Below are positions 11,814 to 23,344 of a stretch of DNA of 64,000 bases, in pieces. Source of the DNA: Moniliophthora roreri (Eukaryota > Basidiomycota > Agaricomycetes > Agaricales > Marasmiaceae); the NCBI GenBank assembly GCA_001466705.2, contig LATX02000219.1, forward strand, positions 1-64,000. Reading direction: 5' to 3'. The notes below the pieces were generated by a model that was not told the origin of the DNA, did no database searches, and was given only the letters and a program-made list of their open reading frames with translations. A program made the translations under genes and the position numbers. Positions within the stretch are counted from its first letter, which is position 1; every line of letters begins with the position of its first letter.

Positions 11814-13937
11814 ATGATTAGCTTGCTCGTCGTTAGTGCAACTGGAGTGGTACGCAGACAATGCAGTCCTCGACACGATTCCATGCTCATTTACTTTTTA
11901 GATCACTTACTTGGTATTCAAACGCACTGAAACAATTAAGACCACCCATCTCCTCATTTTACTTTGCATCGTACCTTCTCTACTCTCGTTGAACCTCTCG
12001 TTTTCACCTACCTTCGTATTTACCATCTACCTCTTTACAATCCTCTTGTGCACCGCTATATACCGACTCTCCCCCTGGCACCCTCTCGCTGTCTATCCCG
12101 GGCCTTTCCTATGCAAACTGACGAAATTCCGAGGGGCATATGAAGCGCAAACTGGGAAACAGCATCTGTGGTACAAGACATTGCATGAGCGGTATGGGGA
12201 TGTTGTTAGGATCGGTACGCCATAACTCGAGGAGTGCTCGCTTCCCGCGTTGACTAATGTATCAGGTCCCAACGAACTCTCGTTCATCTCTTCTGACGCT
12301 CTTGCTCCGGTTCTAGGACAAAATGGATTACCAAAAGGACCTTGTTCGTCTCTCACCGTTTCCCTGCTAAATGTGTTAATAAGAGTGACATAGTTATGGA
12401 TGGCCGATTCCCGGAAACCCTCAAAGTTCTCCCAATTGGAGGTCTAAAAGATCCAGAGGAACACCGCCGAAGACGAGCACCATGGAATAAAGCCTTTAGC
12501 TCGTCCGCACTAAAGGAGTACGAGATTCTGGTTTTGAACCGAACAACGCTTTTGGGTAATCGACTGGCCGAGGAGAGTAAGGGGAAGGCCGTAAACTTTG
12601 GAGAGTGGATGGGGTGGTATACGTAAGTGCTCGCTCGTTTGGTTTGACCGATTCTAAGGAAGGGTTATAGGTATGACCTGATGTGCGATTTCGTGCAAGT
12701 CTCCGAGTTCTACTCTTGGATGAAATAAGCGTGACCAATGTCTTTCTCTGCAGCTTTAGTGGTGGATCTGAAATGCTTCTCCATGGTGATCCAGACGGCC
12801 TTGTCAACGATGTTCGTAGTGGTAATCGGTGCGCTTGTGTCTTCCCCCCAACTTGAGCGTTTCGCTTACCTAGCGGCGCCCGCGCAGAGTGGCATTGTTC
12901 ATGTCCCACGTCCCTTGGTTAGGCCGCCTATGCTACCGAATCCCAGGAAACATCTACACGGGGCCGGCGAAATTCAGGCAAGCCTCGCGTGCGAGAGCTA
13001 TGAAGAGGAAGGAGCTTGGAGATAATCCCAGGAAGGATTTGTATTATTATCTGGTCAGTTCAGTCGTGTTACGGTCCATAGATCTAATACTAATGGGTGA
13101 TCGAACAGCTAGGCGAAGGTGGCGAGAAGAAACTCCATACAGACGCTGAGGCTATAGCTGACGGTCAGTCTACCTTACCCACATGCTAGGGAAATTCAAC
13201 TTAACCTGAACACCATTGGGAAAAGCATCTGCGGCAGTACTCGGTGGTACCGATACCACAAGCAACACCACTACACTCATCGTGTTCTACCTGCTGACAA
13301 GACCAAAAGTATATGAAGGACTCAAAAAGGAAGTCGATTCAATGGGAGATAGATGGAATGATGCGAGTGCACAAGCGAAAATGGCGTATCTGAACGCGGT
13401 TATGTACGTTCTTTTGCCTTAATTTGTGTGAGTCGCTGATCATGATTCCCGACGAAATGAAGAAACGAAACCCTGCGCCTCTGGCCAGCCGTTCTAAGCG
13501 GGAGCCAGCGAAAAGTCAGATCTGACGGGCCTGGAAAGATGGTCGGCGAGCAGTAAGAACCACGCCTCAGCCCTATATAACTTGTATCGCGAACTAACAG
13601 ATCTCTCAGTTACGTCCCCCCAAAAACCAACGTGACGATACCGTTCTATACTCTGCACCGCGATTCACGGAATTTTAGTCCTGCGCCGGATGAGTGGATA
13701 CCTGAACGGTGGCTCTCTGGTTCCGATTACAGGAACGAAATGAAAGCATTCACCCCCTTCTCCCTGGGCCAAGCAAACTGTGCGGGAAAGAATCTGGCGA
13801 TGATGGAGATGCGTATGGTGGTGTGTATGCTTGTCAAGAGGTTTACCATGCACTTGGATGGATTCGAGGGGAGTGTGAAGGATTATTGGCTCATGCAGAC
13901 GGGAGAACTGTGGGTTGAGTTCTCGGAAAGGGAGTAG
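11814..13937 (+). CDS. Cytochrome P450 monooxygenase (second of two)
   Basis: Microsomal P450 from a different subfamily than the one at 7526. A short first exon (MISLLVVSATGV, ATG at 11814) is spliced to VFKRTETIKTTHLL and a strongly hydrophobic N-terminus. The hinge and A-helix read YPGPFLCKLTKFRGAYEA and LHERYGDVVRIG. The C-helix region is HRRRRAPWNKAFSSSALKEYE. The I-helix oxygen-binding motif is AVLGGTDTTSNTTTL. An intron after AV lets the K-helix be read as INETLRLWPAVLSGSQR (ExxR). FSPAPDEWIPERW gives the PERF region, and the haem loop is FSLGQANCAGKNLAMMEMR with the axial Cys; the usual Arg of FxxGxRxCxG is Ala, which I recall as normal in some agaricomycete families. The stop is TAG at 13935-13937. 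One exon near 12790-12890 shows frame ambiguity, so integrity there is not certain. Substrate unknown. Confidence 0.85.
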
Positions 13938-14416
13938 TTTGCGGTAGATTCTTGTGCAGCTGACATCCCGGTATGCTCAGTTTAGCGTAGGAAGAGGGTT
14001 CCTTTGTACTATATGTGTCCGCTGTAGTATCGGAAGCTTTCATCAGCCATCCCCTCGGTGGCACATTGTCGCCTTGTCTGAGTTCAGAATAGAATTTCTC
14101 AGAGAAGTTGAACTGAGGAAAAGGCTCGGTTACTCCGGATTCGGATCACATGGAACAAATCTCCTGCCTCGTGTTGCGGTAAGGTCCAGGCTTGTCCTTT
14201 CCCTCCACTCTGAAAGCTGAACGGTGCTTTCTCTCAAGACCTACGAGGGCCTGACCTCAGGCTTGGAGGTGAAATTCTGCTGCTGGTGACAAGGTGAGTT
14301 ATCGCATATCACTATCAGTTGTCAATCTCATCGTGATGTAGGTCCAGCTCGTGAAGTCCATTCTTTGTTTTATCTTTATATAAGGAAAACCATTCATTGT
14401 ACAGTATACCCAACCC
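13938..14416. other. Intergenic stretch, no gene seen
   Basis: Between the P450 stop and the next ATG. Short frames here show no family resemblance. TATATAAGG occurs about 35 bp before the ATG at 14417 and may be the TATA box of that gene. Confidence 0.45.
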
Positions 14417-16024
14417 ATGCCCCGCCCTCTCAGTCAAAGCGGGTACTCGAGCGATTACTACCCCCAAACCCCCAAGATGGCCAGCGTAGCACTTCCGCCT
14501 TCAAGTCCACTTAGAGCAAGAGCGCACGCACCGATGGCAGCATCTGTTACGAGTTCACGACCTCTCATGCCCGCAACATCGTCTACCTCGTCTTCTGGAA
14601 GACGACATACTATACCTCAGGACAGTCGGCCTCCTACTAGGCAGAGGTCCAGCTCGAATGCGTCTGTTGGTTCAAGTATGTGCCTTTCTCTAAATGTTTG
14701 GTCAATCTTTAAATAGACTGATCTCACAGAACCACCACTCAAGGGCATACTGAAAAAGCCCTCGCCACCTGTGGAGAATACAACTTCAAGTGCGGCATTA
14801 TCTCGTATCAAAGCCCAATGACGTTTTGACGGTCCACTCCACTCCGATAGAGTCTCCCACCAACCCTATCTTGAAGACTCAAAGATCATCTTCTACCAAG
14901 GGATCTGGTACAATTATCCCCTCGTCATTTACTCCTTGTGCTTATTAACAACCTTGTAGATCATTACTACACCGATTCCGAACAAGTTGTTAAATCCTCT
15001 GAACATCATGGTACGTACACGGTCCACCTTGATCTGATCATACCCGGTGACTTAGATCTTGTCCTAGCTCGTCGTACCTCGTTGAACGGTGAGATGCTAT
15101 CTCATCGCCACGTGGCTGTTGATGCTGATTCTCTCTTCTCTTTGAGGTCATGCCCGCAAGGGCTCTACCGACAGCACGTCAAGCCAGAGCAGAGGTATAA
15201 GGACAGCGCTGTCATCTTGCCACACCTACTGAACAGCGATCCTTTTAGATACATCCGTCGACAATCTCCAAAAGGACAAACCAGTCAATCTAACATATAA
15301 CTACGACTACTCAGACCGAGACGCTCGTATACCTCTGGTCGAAAGGTGTACGTGTGTTCCTTCCTATTGTATTTGACCCGCGTTATAACCTTCCATCACA
15401 GCCCGTCTCAAATCCGAAGTAATCTCCCTCAACTGGTTACTCCGCTGTCAGGATTCTATTCCTATACGCAAACGAGCACCCGACACTGCCCATCTCCGTC
15501 GAGTCTTTGATATCGCCTACTCTCCCGACCCTCACCCATACAACGGCAGCGGAGGCGGAGGCGCACAGTTATGGGATATATCTCGTCGGGCATACCTCTC
15601 GACTTCGAGTATTCGCACCTTTTCTGAAGCTCCCGCTTCACCGCATTGCACATTGACGAAAATGCATCTCATCATTTCGGCTAACCCTGAATGGTCCACC
15701 ATCCTTGAACGTAGGAGAGAGAAGGGCGGTATACGTTGCATAGACGTCTTTCGTGCCATCCACGATCTTCTTCAAGTACCCCTTACCAATGATGAATTAG
15801 CTATGATTCCACCGGGAAGTATACGGTATTGCGAGAACGCTAGGGATGCACGAGTCGGCGACAGAAGCCAAAAGGGAGGAAATGGGAGTATTCTGCGGAT
15901 TGACTCGTTTGTCAACTACCGCTTTTTTAAAGGTTTGACACAAAAAGATGGGACGTGGATGTTGGATACGTGCAGTCCGGATGGAACCCCGTTTCCTACG
16001 CCGCCTCAATCGTCGGATATGTGA
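14417..16024 (+). CDS. DUF6699-like basidiomycete protein with Ser-rich N-terminus
   Basis: A multi-exon gene. The N-terminus (MPRPLSQSGYSSDYYPQTPK on) is a disordered Ser/Pro/Arg segment; a KGILKKPSPP motif follows, resembling PP1-type or similar linear motifs, and more short exons (DHYYTDSEQVVKSSEHH, ARRTSLN) carry a low-complexity linker. The C-terminal domain of about 200 residues starts near LKSEVISLNWLLRC and contains LWDISRRAYLSTSSIR, MHLIISANPEWSTILERR, IRCIDVFRAIHDLLQVPLT and YRFFKGLTQKDGTWMLD; this layout is the DUF6699 pattern common in agaricomycete genomes. Function is unknown. Around 14810 the frame ending SRIKAQ meets a TGA while the coding sense continues in another frame. Either a 44-nt intron (CTC|gtatca to gatag|AGTC) removes this, or there is a one-base insertion in the AAAG run. 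The stop is TGA at 16022-16024. Confidence 0.68.
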
Positions 16025-16589
16025 TCTCTACTTTGTACTTGTATCAGGCTGGTAAGCCGGCGTTTACACCTTTCCTTTGTTAAGACTGACAGGTTGGGGT
16101 TGGGGTTTATAGTTTTCTTTTCGTGTTGTTGTAGTATCATTGGGACACTTTATTGGATATGTACGGACACACTCCCTTACTCCTTTTGCTTTCTTCCTCA
16201 CCTCTGCATTCTGTATTCTGCTGTCATTTACATGCACACTCATGCTATCGTTTATGTTTTCCACGTTCATGTCTACATAGCACACACCGTGATACTAACA
16301 CCGATTCTACATCACCTCTCCCCCCCATAACTGAATATATAGTGTGTCACCGGCCCTTCAAGCTTGAAGTGCGAGGTGGAAAGGAAGTGCTGTCAAATAA
16401 TGCTGTTTGGAGATACCCTTCCGTATATGACCGTAGCTCACTGTGTTCGAAATGAAGACGCAATGTGATTTGAGATACATAGAGCAAGGGAATACAAACA
16501 GGCAAACAGGCTATAGTAAGCGAGTAGAGGTACTATGGTACATAATTCTGGGTTCTGGTATCAAAAATGCAGGGTATCGACGATTAAGC
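16025..16589. other. 3' intergenic stretch, pyrimidine-rich on + strand
   Basis: Downstream of the DUF6699-like gene and convergent with the gene ending at 16999. It contains T/C-rich and CA-rich tracts, probably 3' untranslated sequence. No gene recognised. Confidence 0.4.
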
Positions 16590-16985
16590 CAACAAAGTGC
16601 TGAGGCCTGAGGGTATTGAATGCAAGGATGACAAGTAGAGTAGGAGGGAAAGTAGAGGAGAAGAGATGATAAAGTAGATTGAACGAGAAACGAGAAAGAG
16701 ACCACGATAAGAGATTATAAGACGATCCGACCAATAGAGAAAGAGACAGATGCCGTAGTGAGAGGGAAAAATAGATTCAAGCAATAGGGAATGTGAGAGA
16801 GACCGTGGAAAGATATAAAAAGTATAGGTAAATTCAAGCAAACGGGGAAAGAGAGACCGTGTCGAGGTAAAGTAGATTCAAGCAATAGAGGAGAGAAAGA
16901 GCGTGGCGGGAAGAGACAATGAAAAGAAATGATAAGCAGACTTGACCAGAGAAAGGGACCGTACGGGAAAAGGAAAAAGGAAGCC
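16590..16985 (+). repeat. GA-rich imperfect repeat block
   Basis: About 400 bp of strongly purine-biased sequence on the plus strand. It contains diverged copies of a unit of about 60-70 bp carrying the modules agattcaagcaatag and gagaaagagaccgtg (seen near 16690, 16770-16816, 16835-16862, 16875-16905 and 16950). Long uninterrupted frames on the minus strand here are the pyrimidine-rich mirror and look non-coding (runs of Ser, Leu, Phe). Confidence 0.6.
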
Positions 16986-16998
16986 AAAACAGATCCAA

Positions 16999-18023
16999 TC
17001 ACACCCATCGATTCACTACCGCCAACGGAGCCCTACCCTTCCGACGACTCTCACGCTCAACCTTCAAATTCTCCTGATTCTCTTTATCCAACTTCTTTCG
17101 TGGGTTAACTCTTGGTTTTCTTGCGACCGTGGCAGTCGACTTGCTCCGTGAAGGAGTAGATGCAGGTGTAGATGATGATTTGTCCGTAGACACTCGAGTT
17201 GCGACCGCCTTGGTTGCTGATCGTGGCGTTGTCGCCGTGATAGTAGTAGGTGCGTGTATGGAGGAACGCCAAAGCGCAGGTATTCCCGCTGATGGCATGA
17301 CATTTGCAGGGACCGTGGGCCTGGCAGTCTTTCTAGATTTTCGTGGTATCGATGGTGATGATGGTGACGAGGATGAAGCAATGGCTGACGCCAGTCTTGA
17401 CTTTTGTGTAGGTAACGACGAACGCCATAGCTTAGGAACTGATGCGTCTGGAGACACTGGCAAAGACGGGACCCATTCCTCGATTACGCACGACTGGGCG
17501 GCACAATCCAGATCGTGTTGCTGTTCAATGACAACATGCTTCTCGTTTTGCACGATCGATAAAGTGACGTTGGGGACTCTGGTGACCAAATCCCAAGATC
17601 CAGCCTCGTTCTGCTTTAGAGGCGTGTATCGAACGACTTTTACAAGCGGCTGTGGATTATGGTCTTGTGATACAGAGGTGAATGTGTGTTCGGCGACGAG
17701 ACCGACGTTGAAGCGTTGCGAAGGTCGCGAGGGAAGTGATGTGTGCGCAGTGGAAGCCTCTTCCTCCTTGAAGGCGCTAACGAGGAGGGGCGCCTCTGTA
17801 ATGGTTGTTGCGGCAGCGGCCTGAGTCGTCGAAGATTTGTTTGTAAGCTGCGACTCTCATAAAGGGGTAAGAATGGAACGGAACTCACTTCGACGTCAAT
17901 TTCGCTATATTTTCGCAATACTCTTCGAATAAGGTGAATAAAGAGTACCATGGTGGTTATGAGGCCAAGGAATGCGAACAGCATTACGGGAAGTGCACTG
18001 AGAATGGCGGGGGTAGAAGACAT
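16999..18023 (-). CDS. Single-pass membrane protein with basic, Ser/Thr-rich tail, unknown function
   Basis: Two exons encode about 315 residues. The start is ATG at 18023; residues 5-33 (AILSALPVMLFAFLGLITTM continuing to FIHLIRR) form one transmembrane segment near the N-terminus. After KYSEIDVE an intron (gtgagt...cgcag) keeps frame into LTNKSSTTQAAAATTITEAP. The long soluble part has two copies of a short motif, SVPKLWRSSLPTQKSR and GIPALWRSSIHAPT, each centred on (K/A)LWRSS, in a Ser/Pro/Ala/Thr-rich setting. The C-terminus is very basic (ARKPRVNPRKKLDKEN, ESRRKGRAPLAVVNRWV). No family recognised. The repeated LWRSS motif may be a docking or modification site. Expression is plausible because the frame and intron are clean. 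Confidence 0.65.
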
Positions 18024-20084
18024 TCTTGGTTTGGGAGCTGAGATGGTAGTGGTACGGATTCAAGCTATGAAAATAGGAGCCAATTCATAGGCAAGCCTTT
18101 TAAGACGCAGGAAATTAGCTCCTAATCCGTGTTCTTTGGGAACACGTGTCCGTGTTTTGAGGGGTGGTACTCAGCTCAATAGCCCCACGGCCGATATCCA
18201 TTCATGCTGACTGTGAAATAGTGTTATTCGAAGGCCTCTCAGCTATGTAGAAGAATGAACGTACCAAAAATCACGTCCAAATGACAGGAATCCATACAAT
18301 CGGCCCGTTGATACCTGGGGTATGACTTCAACATGGGAGGAGTACTACTTGGCGCGTTTAGATGCATGCATTGCAGTTCCATCCTCACACAACCAACCCC
18401 AAACTCGTTACCAAAGTGCTTGCCAAGTTCTTCAGGCGTCTGGTCAGGTAAGCCCGTCAGTTAACAAGGAAAGAGTCAGAATCGGAGAATTGGACTGACT
18501 ACTTGGTCCTGTAAAATCCATCCAACCGCGAATATCCAGTCATGTAAGGTGAATATCTTAGTCGAGAGCAAGTGGTGACTCCGAGAACCAAGTCCAAAGT
18601 ACAGCCATCGATACCCAATCCCGCACCCGACGCAGCCTTCAACCGTGTCTTCAACGCGCGAATGAAACCAAGAAGACATAAATAGCATCCACGCTACTGG
18701 AGATGACTTGAGAAGGCGGAAAAATGGACGACTGGCCTACACGCACCTCTAGACCTTTGCAATACCACCTTTGCCCATCATTGCCCGACCTTTCATATCC
18801 ACCCGTCGCATCTGGCTGATTGCCAATAAGGCATGAAATAAGGTGAAGTGTATGTGCAGTTTCTCTTTGGAGCAGGCTCATGTTGGTTCCAGGGCGAAAA
18901 CTTTAATGTGTCGCGTGTACGCGTCGTCGGTCTAACGCGGCAGATTGAAAAGGGTTAAACTTTCCCGCCTGAGTACTCCCATGGCTATGGCCGTTTCGTC
19001 CTCGAGAATCTCGTTCTGTAGGCTAACTCGCTCCCAGATATACCAGGTCCACGCGCTGAACTCCAACCAAATACCTGTAGCCGCATTCTTATCGCGAGGA
19101 AGGATTATCAGGTAGGGAGATGGAACATTGAGTCGGCTCGTGTCACTTCGCTTCACCGTCTAGGCAGAATCTCTAATGCTGCAGGTTGGATCAAGAATCA
19201 GGAAATAAGTGTTCAGCTGATTTGCAATTCAACGCACAAGCTCTTTAGTCCTGGCAGTGGATTCGTGCCATATGGCCTGTTGTGACGGATAGAACCGTAG
19301 CAACCGGTGTCTTCTCTTTCTCCTGGCTCCCAAGACTCCAATGTCGCGCAAGGTAAGGAGTCAAGGGCATGTTCCTCATTCTGCGCGTTTCACATACTTA
19401 TCACAGCCTTCGATACATTATCCACAAACTGCCTGCATTCCTTCAAGCATCAAGGCCCCGTCTGGTTTGCTCAACCCAAAAATAATCCAAGAGTCAGGTC
19501 GGCTGACAGTGGCAAGGGTGGTATTCTAGAACCTGAGTACTCCAGCATTCGCCATTCGTCGATTGCGGACTCGACTTTGATAACAAGGTCAAGTCGATTC
19601 CCGCGCCGGTATCCACATTTCCATAGAAATGAATATCTGATTCACATACTGGCCTCCCGAGTACATGGCCAGCCTCTCCCGCTTGCAATAATGTACACAC
19701 TTCAACGGTACACTTACATACATGCAAGTGCCATGGCTCACCTATCTGTATCGTTCGTTAACTTAGCAACAAACCTTGTCCTGTAGATGATTTTCCCCGC
19801 ATTTCACTGTAGTTTTGGAGCTTGATCCCCGAGGCACAACCGAGCACTTCTTTGTGGATACCCGGTTGACCTTGAGAAGCCTTGAGAGCAGCAAGCTAGT
19901 AGATTTCTTCTTGCGTGCGTTCGGACCGGATAGATGGGAATTATGTACCAGGGGATTACCTCATTCTTGACCTGTACTGCATCAAACCGCCGACACAGCT
20001 CAAATAAAAATGTGGAGTTGATAGTGACACGTCCCTTTACCTCTACTTTCATCTACCTGCTCTCTTTTCTTTCGTTCTTTCATT
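18024..20084. other. 2-kb gene-poor stretch
   Basis: No gene could be supported. On the minus strand, fragments near 18932-19156 (YLIILPRDKNAATGIWLEFS and onward), 18651-18881 and 18476-18688 have somewhat protein-like composition and lie in series, so a heavily broken or fast-evolving minus-strand gene is possible, but no splice-consistent model or family was found. The last 50 bp before 20085 are T/C-rich, typical of a fungal leader for the transporter gene. Confidence 0.4.
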
Positions 20085-21425
20085 ATGGCCCAGCAAAATG
20101 CTCAGAAACCGCCCTCAAAGATGCTCGTGGTACGTGAAAGATATTTCCCGAATCGTTTGGTGTTGCTCAATGAGAGTGGTAGACTGGTGTGGTCGTCTTT
20201 TACTTGGTAGCAGCTTTAGCGGTGCGTATACGACCTTTGCTAGGACTTGGTTTTTAGCAAGTAGTTCATATATTGCTTTGCAGATGGTCATGGCGTGAGT
20301 GTCCTACGTATCGAGCTCGACCTAGTTTCTGAGAACATTCCGCAGCAATAAATGGGTTTTGAACGAAACATCAGCACCGCTCTTCTTTCTTTTCACTCAG
20401 CTCGTTATCGCCGTTGTGTTATTCGTTATCTCGGACGCTCTCAAGCTTCTCCCTGACCGCTTGACGTTTGATATCCAAGTATGCAAAGGTCTCGTGGCAA
20501 TGGTCGGTCTGAATGTCGTTGGTCTCAGGTACGGTTGTTCAACCTGTTTTATCTGTTCCTTGATGTCCATCTTTTTCCGCAGTTTCAGCAACTACACGCT
20601 CAAATATGTCGATGCATCCTTCTATCAAGTCGCCCGAGGCCTCGTGTTGCCATTCACCGTCGTCACTTCCTTCATCGCGTTGCATGCCCGCCCTTCCCTA
20701 CAAATCCTCTTTGCATGCGCAATCGTCACCATGGGTTTCTTCATTGGCGTTTTCCTCGACGGTACATCCATCTCTACAAAGGGCATCTTTTTCGGCGTCG
20801 TCAGCTCAGCTATCACAGCTACCCACTCTGTCGTCATTAAGCAGAGTCTCAACGTTGTTAACGGCAGTTCGTTACTCTTGTCATGGTACACCAACCTCTT
20901 AAGTGCAATCGTCCTCATCCCCGTCATCGTACTTGTCGGCGAAACCAAGGAAGTGCTCAAGCTACTTTTCGGCGCCGACGAGCTATTAAGGGCTGCAGGA
21001 GAGATGAGCGCTTTCAGGACGTTCATGTGGGGTTCAGCGATAACAGGTGCTTTGGGATTCATGATGAGCATTGCAAGCTTGCTCTCTATCAAGGTTACGT
21101 CCCCGATAACACATATGATATCTTCTGCCGTTCGTGGGGTTGCTGCGTCCTTGTTGGGCAAATGGCTCTTCCAGGATATTATTACAACGTACGTTCATCT
21201 ATCACTCCTCAGGGGTAACATGTTGACTGTCGACGTGTTTATAGCGGACGTGCCTCGTCTATCGGTATCATTCTCGGAGGTTCGATTTATTATACTTGGG
21301 TCAAGCACGTCGAGTCGCAGCCTCGCGGTGGGTCGAGTGATAATACTACGGCAAAGTATGAGCAACTACAAATGGAGGAGGCTGAAGCAGGGCAGCGTAA
21401 AAATAGCAGTTCAAAGCCCGAGTAG
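20085..21425 (+). CDS. GDP-fucose-type nucleotide-sugar transporter (SLC35C1-like)
   Basis: A Golgi membrane antiporter of the drug/metabolite transporter superfamily that would bring GDP-fucose (or a related GDP sugar) into the lumen in exchange for GMP. The start is ATG at 20085 (MAQQNAQKPPSKMLV). Tiny exons encode TGVVVFYLVAALA and MVMANKWVLNETSAPLFFLF; the NKWVLN motif is standard for the family. The core reads KGLVAMVGLNVVGLSFSNYT, LKYVDASFYQVARGLVLPFT, GFFIGVFLDGTSISTKG, VVNGSSLLLSWYTNLLSA and SPITHMISSAVRGVAASLLG, with about ten hydrophobic segments. The NYxLKYVxxxFYxVxRxL and VDGS/NGS-type motifs match SLC35C1-like GDP-fucose carriers better than UDP-sugar or triose-phosphate carriers. 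The last exons give IYYTWVKHVESQPR and a hydrophilic tail ending with TAG at 21425. The GDP-L-fucose synthase gene lies 2.4 kb downstream, which supports the substrate guess. Confidence 0.82.
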
Positions 21426-21609
21426 ATGGTCCCTTAATATATATGGACGGTCAGGCCCAGGGACGATAACGATGCTTTGATTAGTAGAGATTCTATTGCC
21501 TGTATACTTCCATAGAATTATTGTAAGTAGATTATAAACATTTGCATTCTTAGTTTCAGTCCTTTGAGTCATAATGATACAGTAGTACGGTAAGAAGTAG
21601 TGTTCAGCA

Positions 21610-23281
21610 TTAACAAGAGGTATTGGAATATCGACCAAGTAAGCTCGGCGTCAAGATATCAATCTTGTCATATGACCCAAGCTCGTTGAGATGAAGAAGA
21701 AACGCTGTGTCCAGGTCGGTCACGCCGCGATATCGACCTACAGAACATATAAGCCAAACAACATCTCAATCGCAATCTACAATAATGAACTCACCACATC
21801 CTCGCTGCTTGAAATCATGACAACTTTCTCGGTGAGAAGATTTCCAGTGGGCTTTCTGACATTCCTTGGAGCAGTAGAACATCGTTTTACATCCAGAGCA
21901 GCGCCTTAGTTTGATTGCCTCCTCCGGAGGTTCAGCTCTAGTTCTTCCAGGGCACTATTTGGAAGAGTGGTCAGCGCATAATACATTTGAGAGCGTGAAG
22001 CAATAGTCGTTACCGTATTATTCGAGCATCGATCATCACGCGGAATTTTCATAGCATCAAAGATGCGCATGGATTCCTTCATCTTGCGAGCTTTCACGTT
22101 CAACGCTTGCAAGGCATCATAGAGAACACACCCTGACTCGCCTTCCTCCGCGGATGTTAACGATGATTGTAGCAGACCGCGCCGCTGTACAACCTTCCAT
22201 TCCCGAAGAACACGGTTGAGTACAGAGCGGACAAAGATACCGAATTCAATGTGTTGCACCAAATTGGCGAAATCAATACGGAGGTCGTATGCGCAAAACT
22301 CCTTGATTTTGTTCAGTTTCGCCAGGGCGATGAGCAGATGGCCGTCGAGAGCTTCCCTTATGGCTGCCGGGTTGCCTGCAATGTTTGCTTCCAGGAACGA
22401 TGTGCAGTGGCTAAGGAGCTCGTTGAGACGTTTGCATCCGGGAGAGAACGGATGAAGTTTGGACGCAGTGTGGGACATGACGAGCGCTACCCATCGAATA
22501 CCGTGAAGGGAAAGTAGGCGTTGATGTATATCAGAGACGTGATAGCCGCAGAATACTAAGAAGCTGATGGCGCTGTAGACGGTAGCAACGTCGATATCGG
22601 CCCACGCATTGACTGCTGCCGCCAATCGACGGATACAAAGAGCGCCGACATCATATTTCGATGCAACGCTCGCTACACTGTTGATGAGAAGCCGATGGCC
22701 TAGGGATCTGCTTACATTTAGCGCGACGTAGATTTCTTCCCATAAGATGCCAAAGCATGGATGATCGATGTCTGCAATATAAACTGCCAGTTCGAACATC
22801 AATATGAAGAATGGGTATAAATGATTAGCACTACGCGACGGAAAATCCCGCAGGCAAGAGCAGAGGAAGAAGGAGGAGACAGTGATTAATCTGTCCTGAA
22901 AATCGATCCCCTCAGGCGTCGTAGCGAGTCCCTGTCGTATGAATGCTCTGACAAGGAATGAGATCCATGCATCGGCCTGACGCCAGACTTGTTCGAGCGG
23001 AATAACATCTCGGTTTGCCGCGATGACAATACTGTCAAGAATGGAGCGGAGTCTTGCATCCGGAGATGACATGTCCAATGGAGTGGAGGGAAAGGGAAGA
23101 GCAAGGTTCGAGTGGATTGTCCAAGGCGATGTCACGTTACGACGCGCCTCGTGTAGAATTTCATCCAATCTGTGGAAGCAGCGGGTGTGACTGGGGGCGC
23201 AACCACACTATCATACGTCTGATCAGCTGCTCCGAGAAAAAGAGGATATGTACCAACTTGGGGGTAACAACAACTTGACAT
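21610..23281 (-). CDS. MYND-type zinc-finger protein
   Basis: A long exon (21.9-23.17 kb) encodes a helical N-terminal region of about 400 residues without known domain (LRSILDSIVIAANRDVIPL, ALNVSRSLGHRLLINSVASV and so on). After NNT an intron (gtaacg...aaatag) leads in frame to EEAIKLRRCSGCKTMFYCS and KECQKAHWKSSHRESC, a textbook MYND finger (C-x2-C, YCS-x-ECQ, H-x-W, H-x3-C). A further exon reads GVTDLDTAFLLHLNEL and ends with TAA at 21610. Reading the long exon alone would miss the finger. The 5' end is unsettled: ATGs exist at 23442, 23344 and 23281 and no single splice choice was clearly best; donor AA|gttggt with acceptor ccacag keeps frame from the 23442 start, while a TATA element at about 23360 favours 23281. 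MYND domains mediate protein-protein contacts; partner unknown. Confidence 0.75.
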
Positions 23282-23344
23282 CGTGGAAAGCTCGGCGAGG
23301 GTGGCAGGTGTTGCTGTGGCCGAAGGGAATGAAAGGTCAAGCAT

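Noticed and set aside
16511..17008. Long overlapping minus-strand frames rich in Ser, Leu and Phe
   Set aside because: They are the complementary reading of the GA-rich repeat block; composition is a direct consequence of the purine bias, and there is no splice or family support.
17129..17824. 231-codon plus-strand frame antisense to the single-TM protein
   Set aside because: The minus strand has a clean two-exon gene with TM helix and basic tail; the plus-strand frame begins and ends within it and has no promoter or domain.
18476..19156. Chain of minus-strand frames that could form a gene
   Set aside because: Composition is slightly protein-like, but no GT-AG model joins them and no family is recognised, so it is listed only as a gene-poor stretch.
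20625..21161. 178-codon minus-strand frame
   Set aside because: Antisense shadow of the nucleotide-sugar transporter, whose plus-strand reading has strong family motifs.
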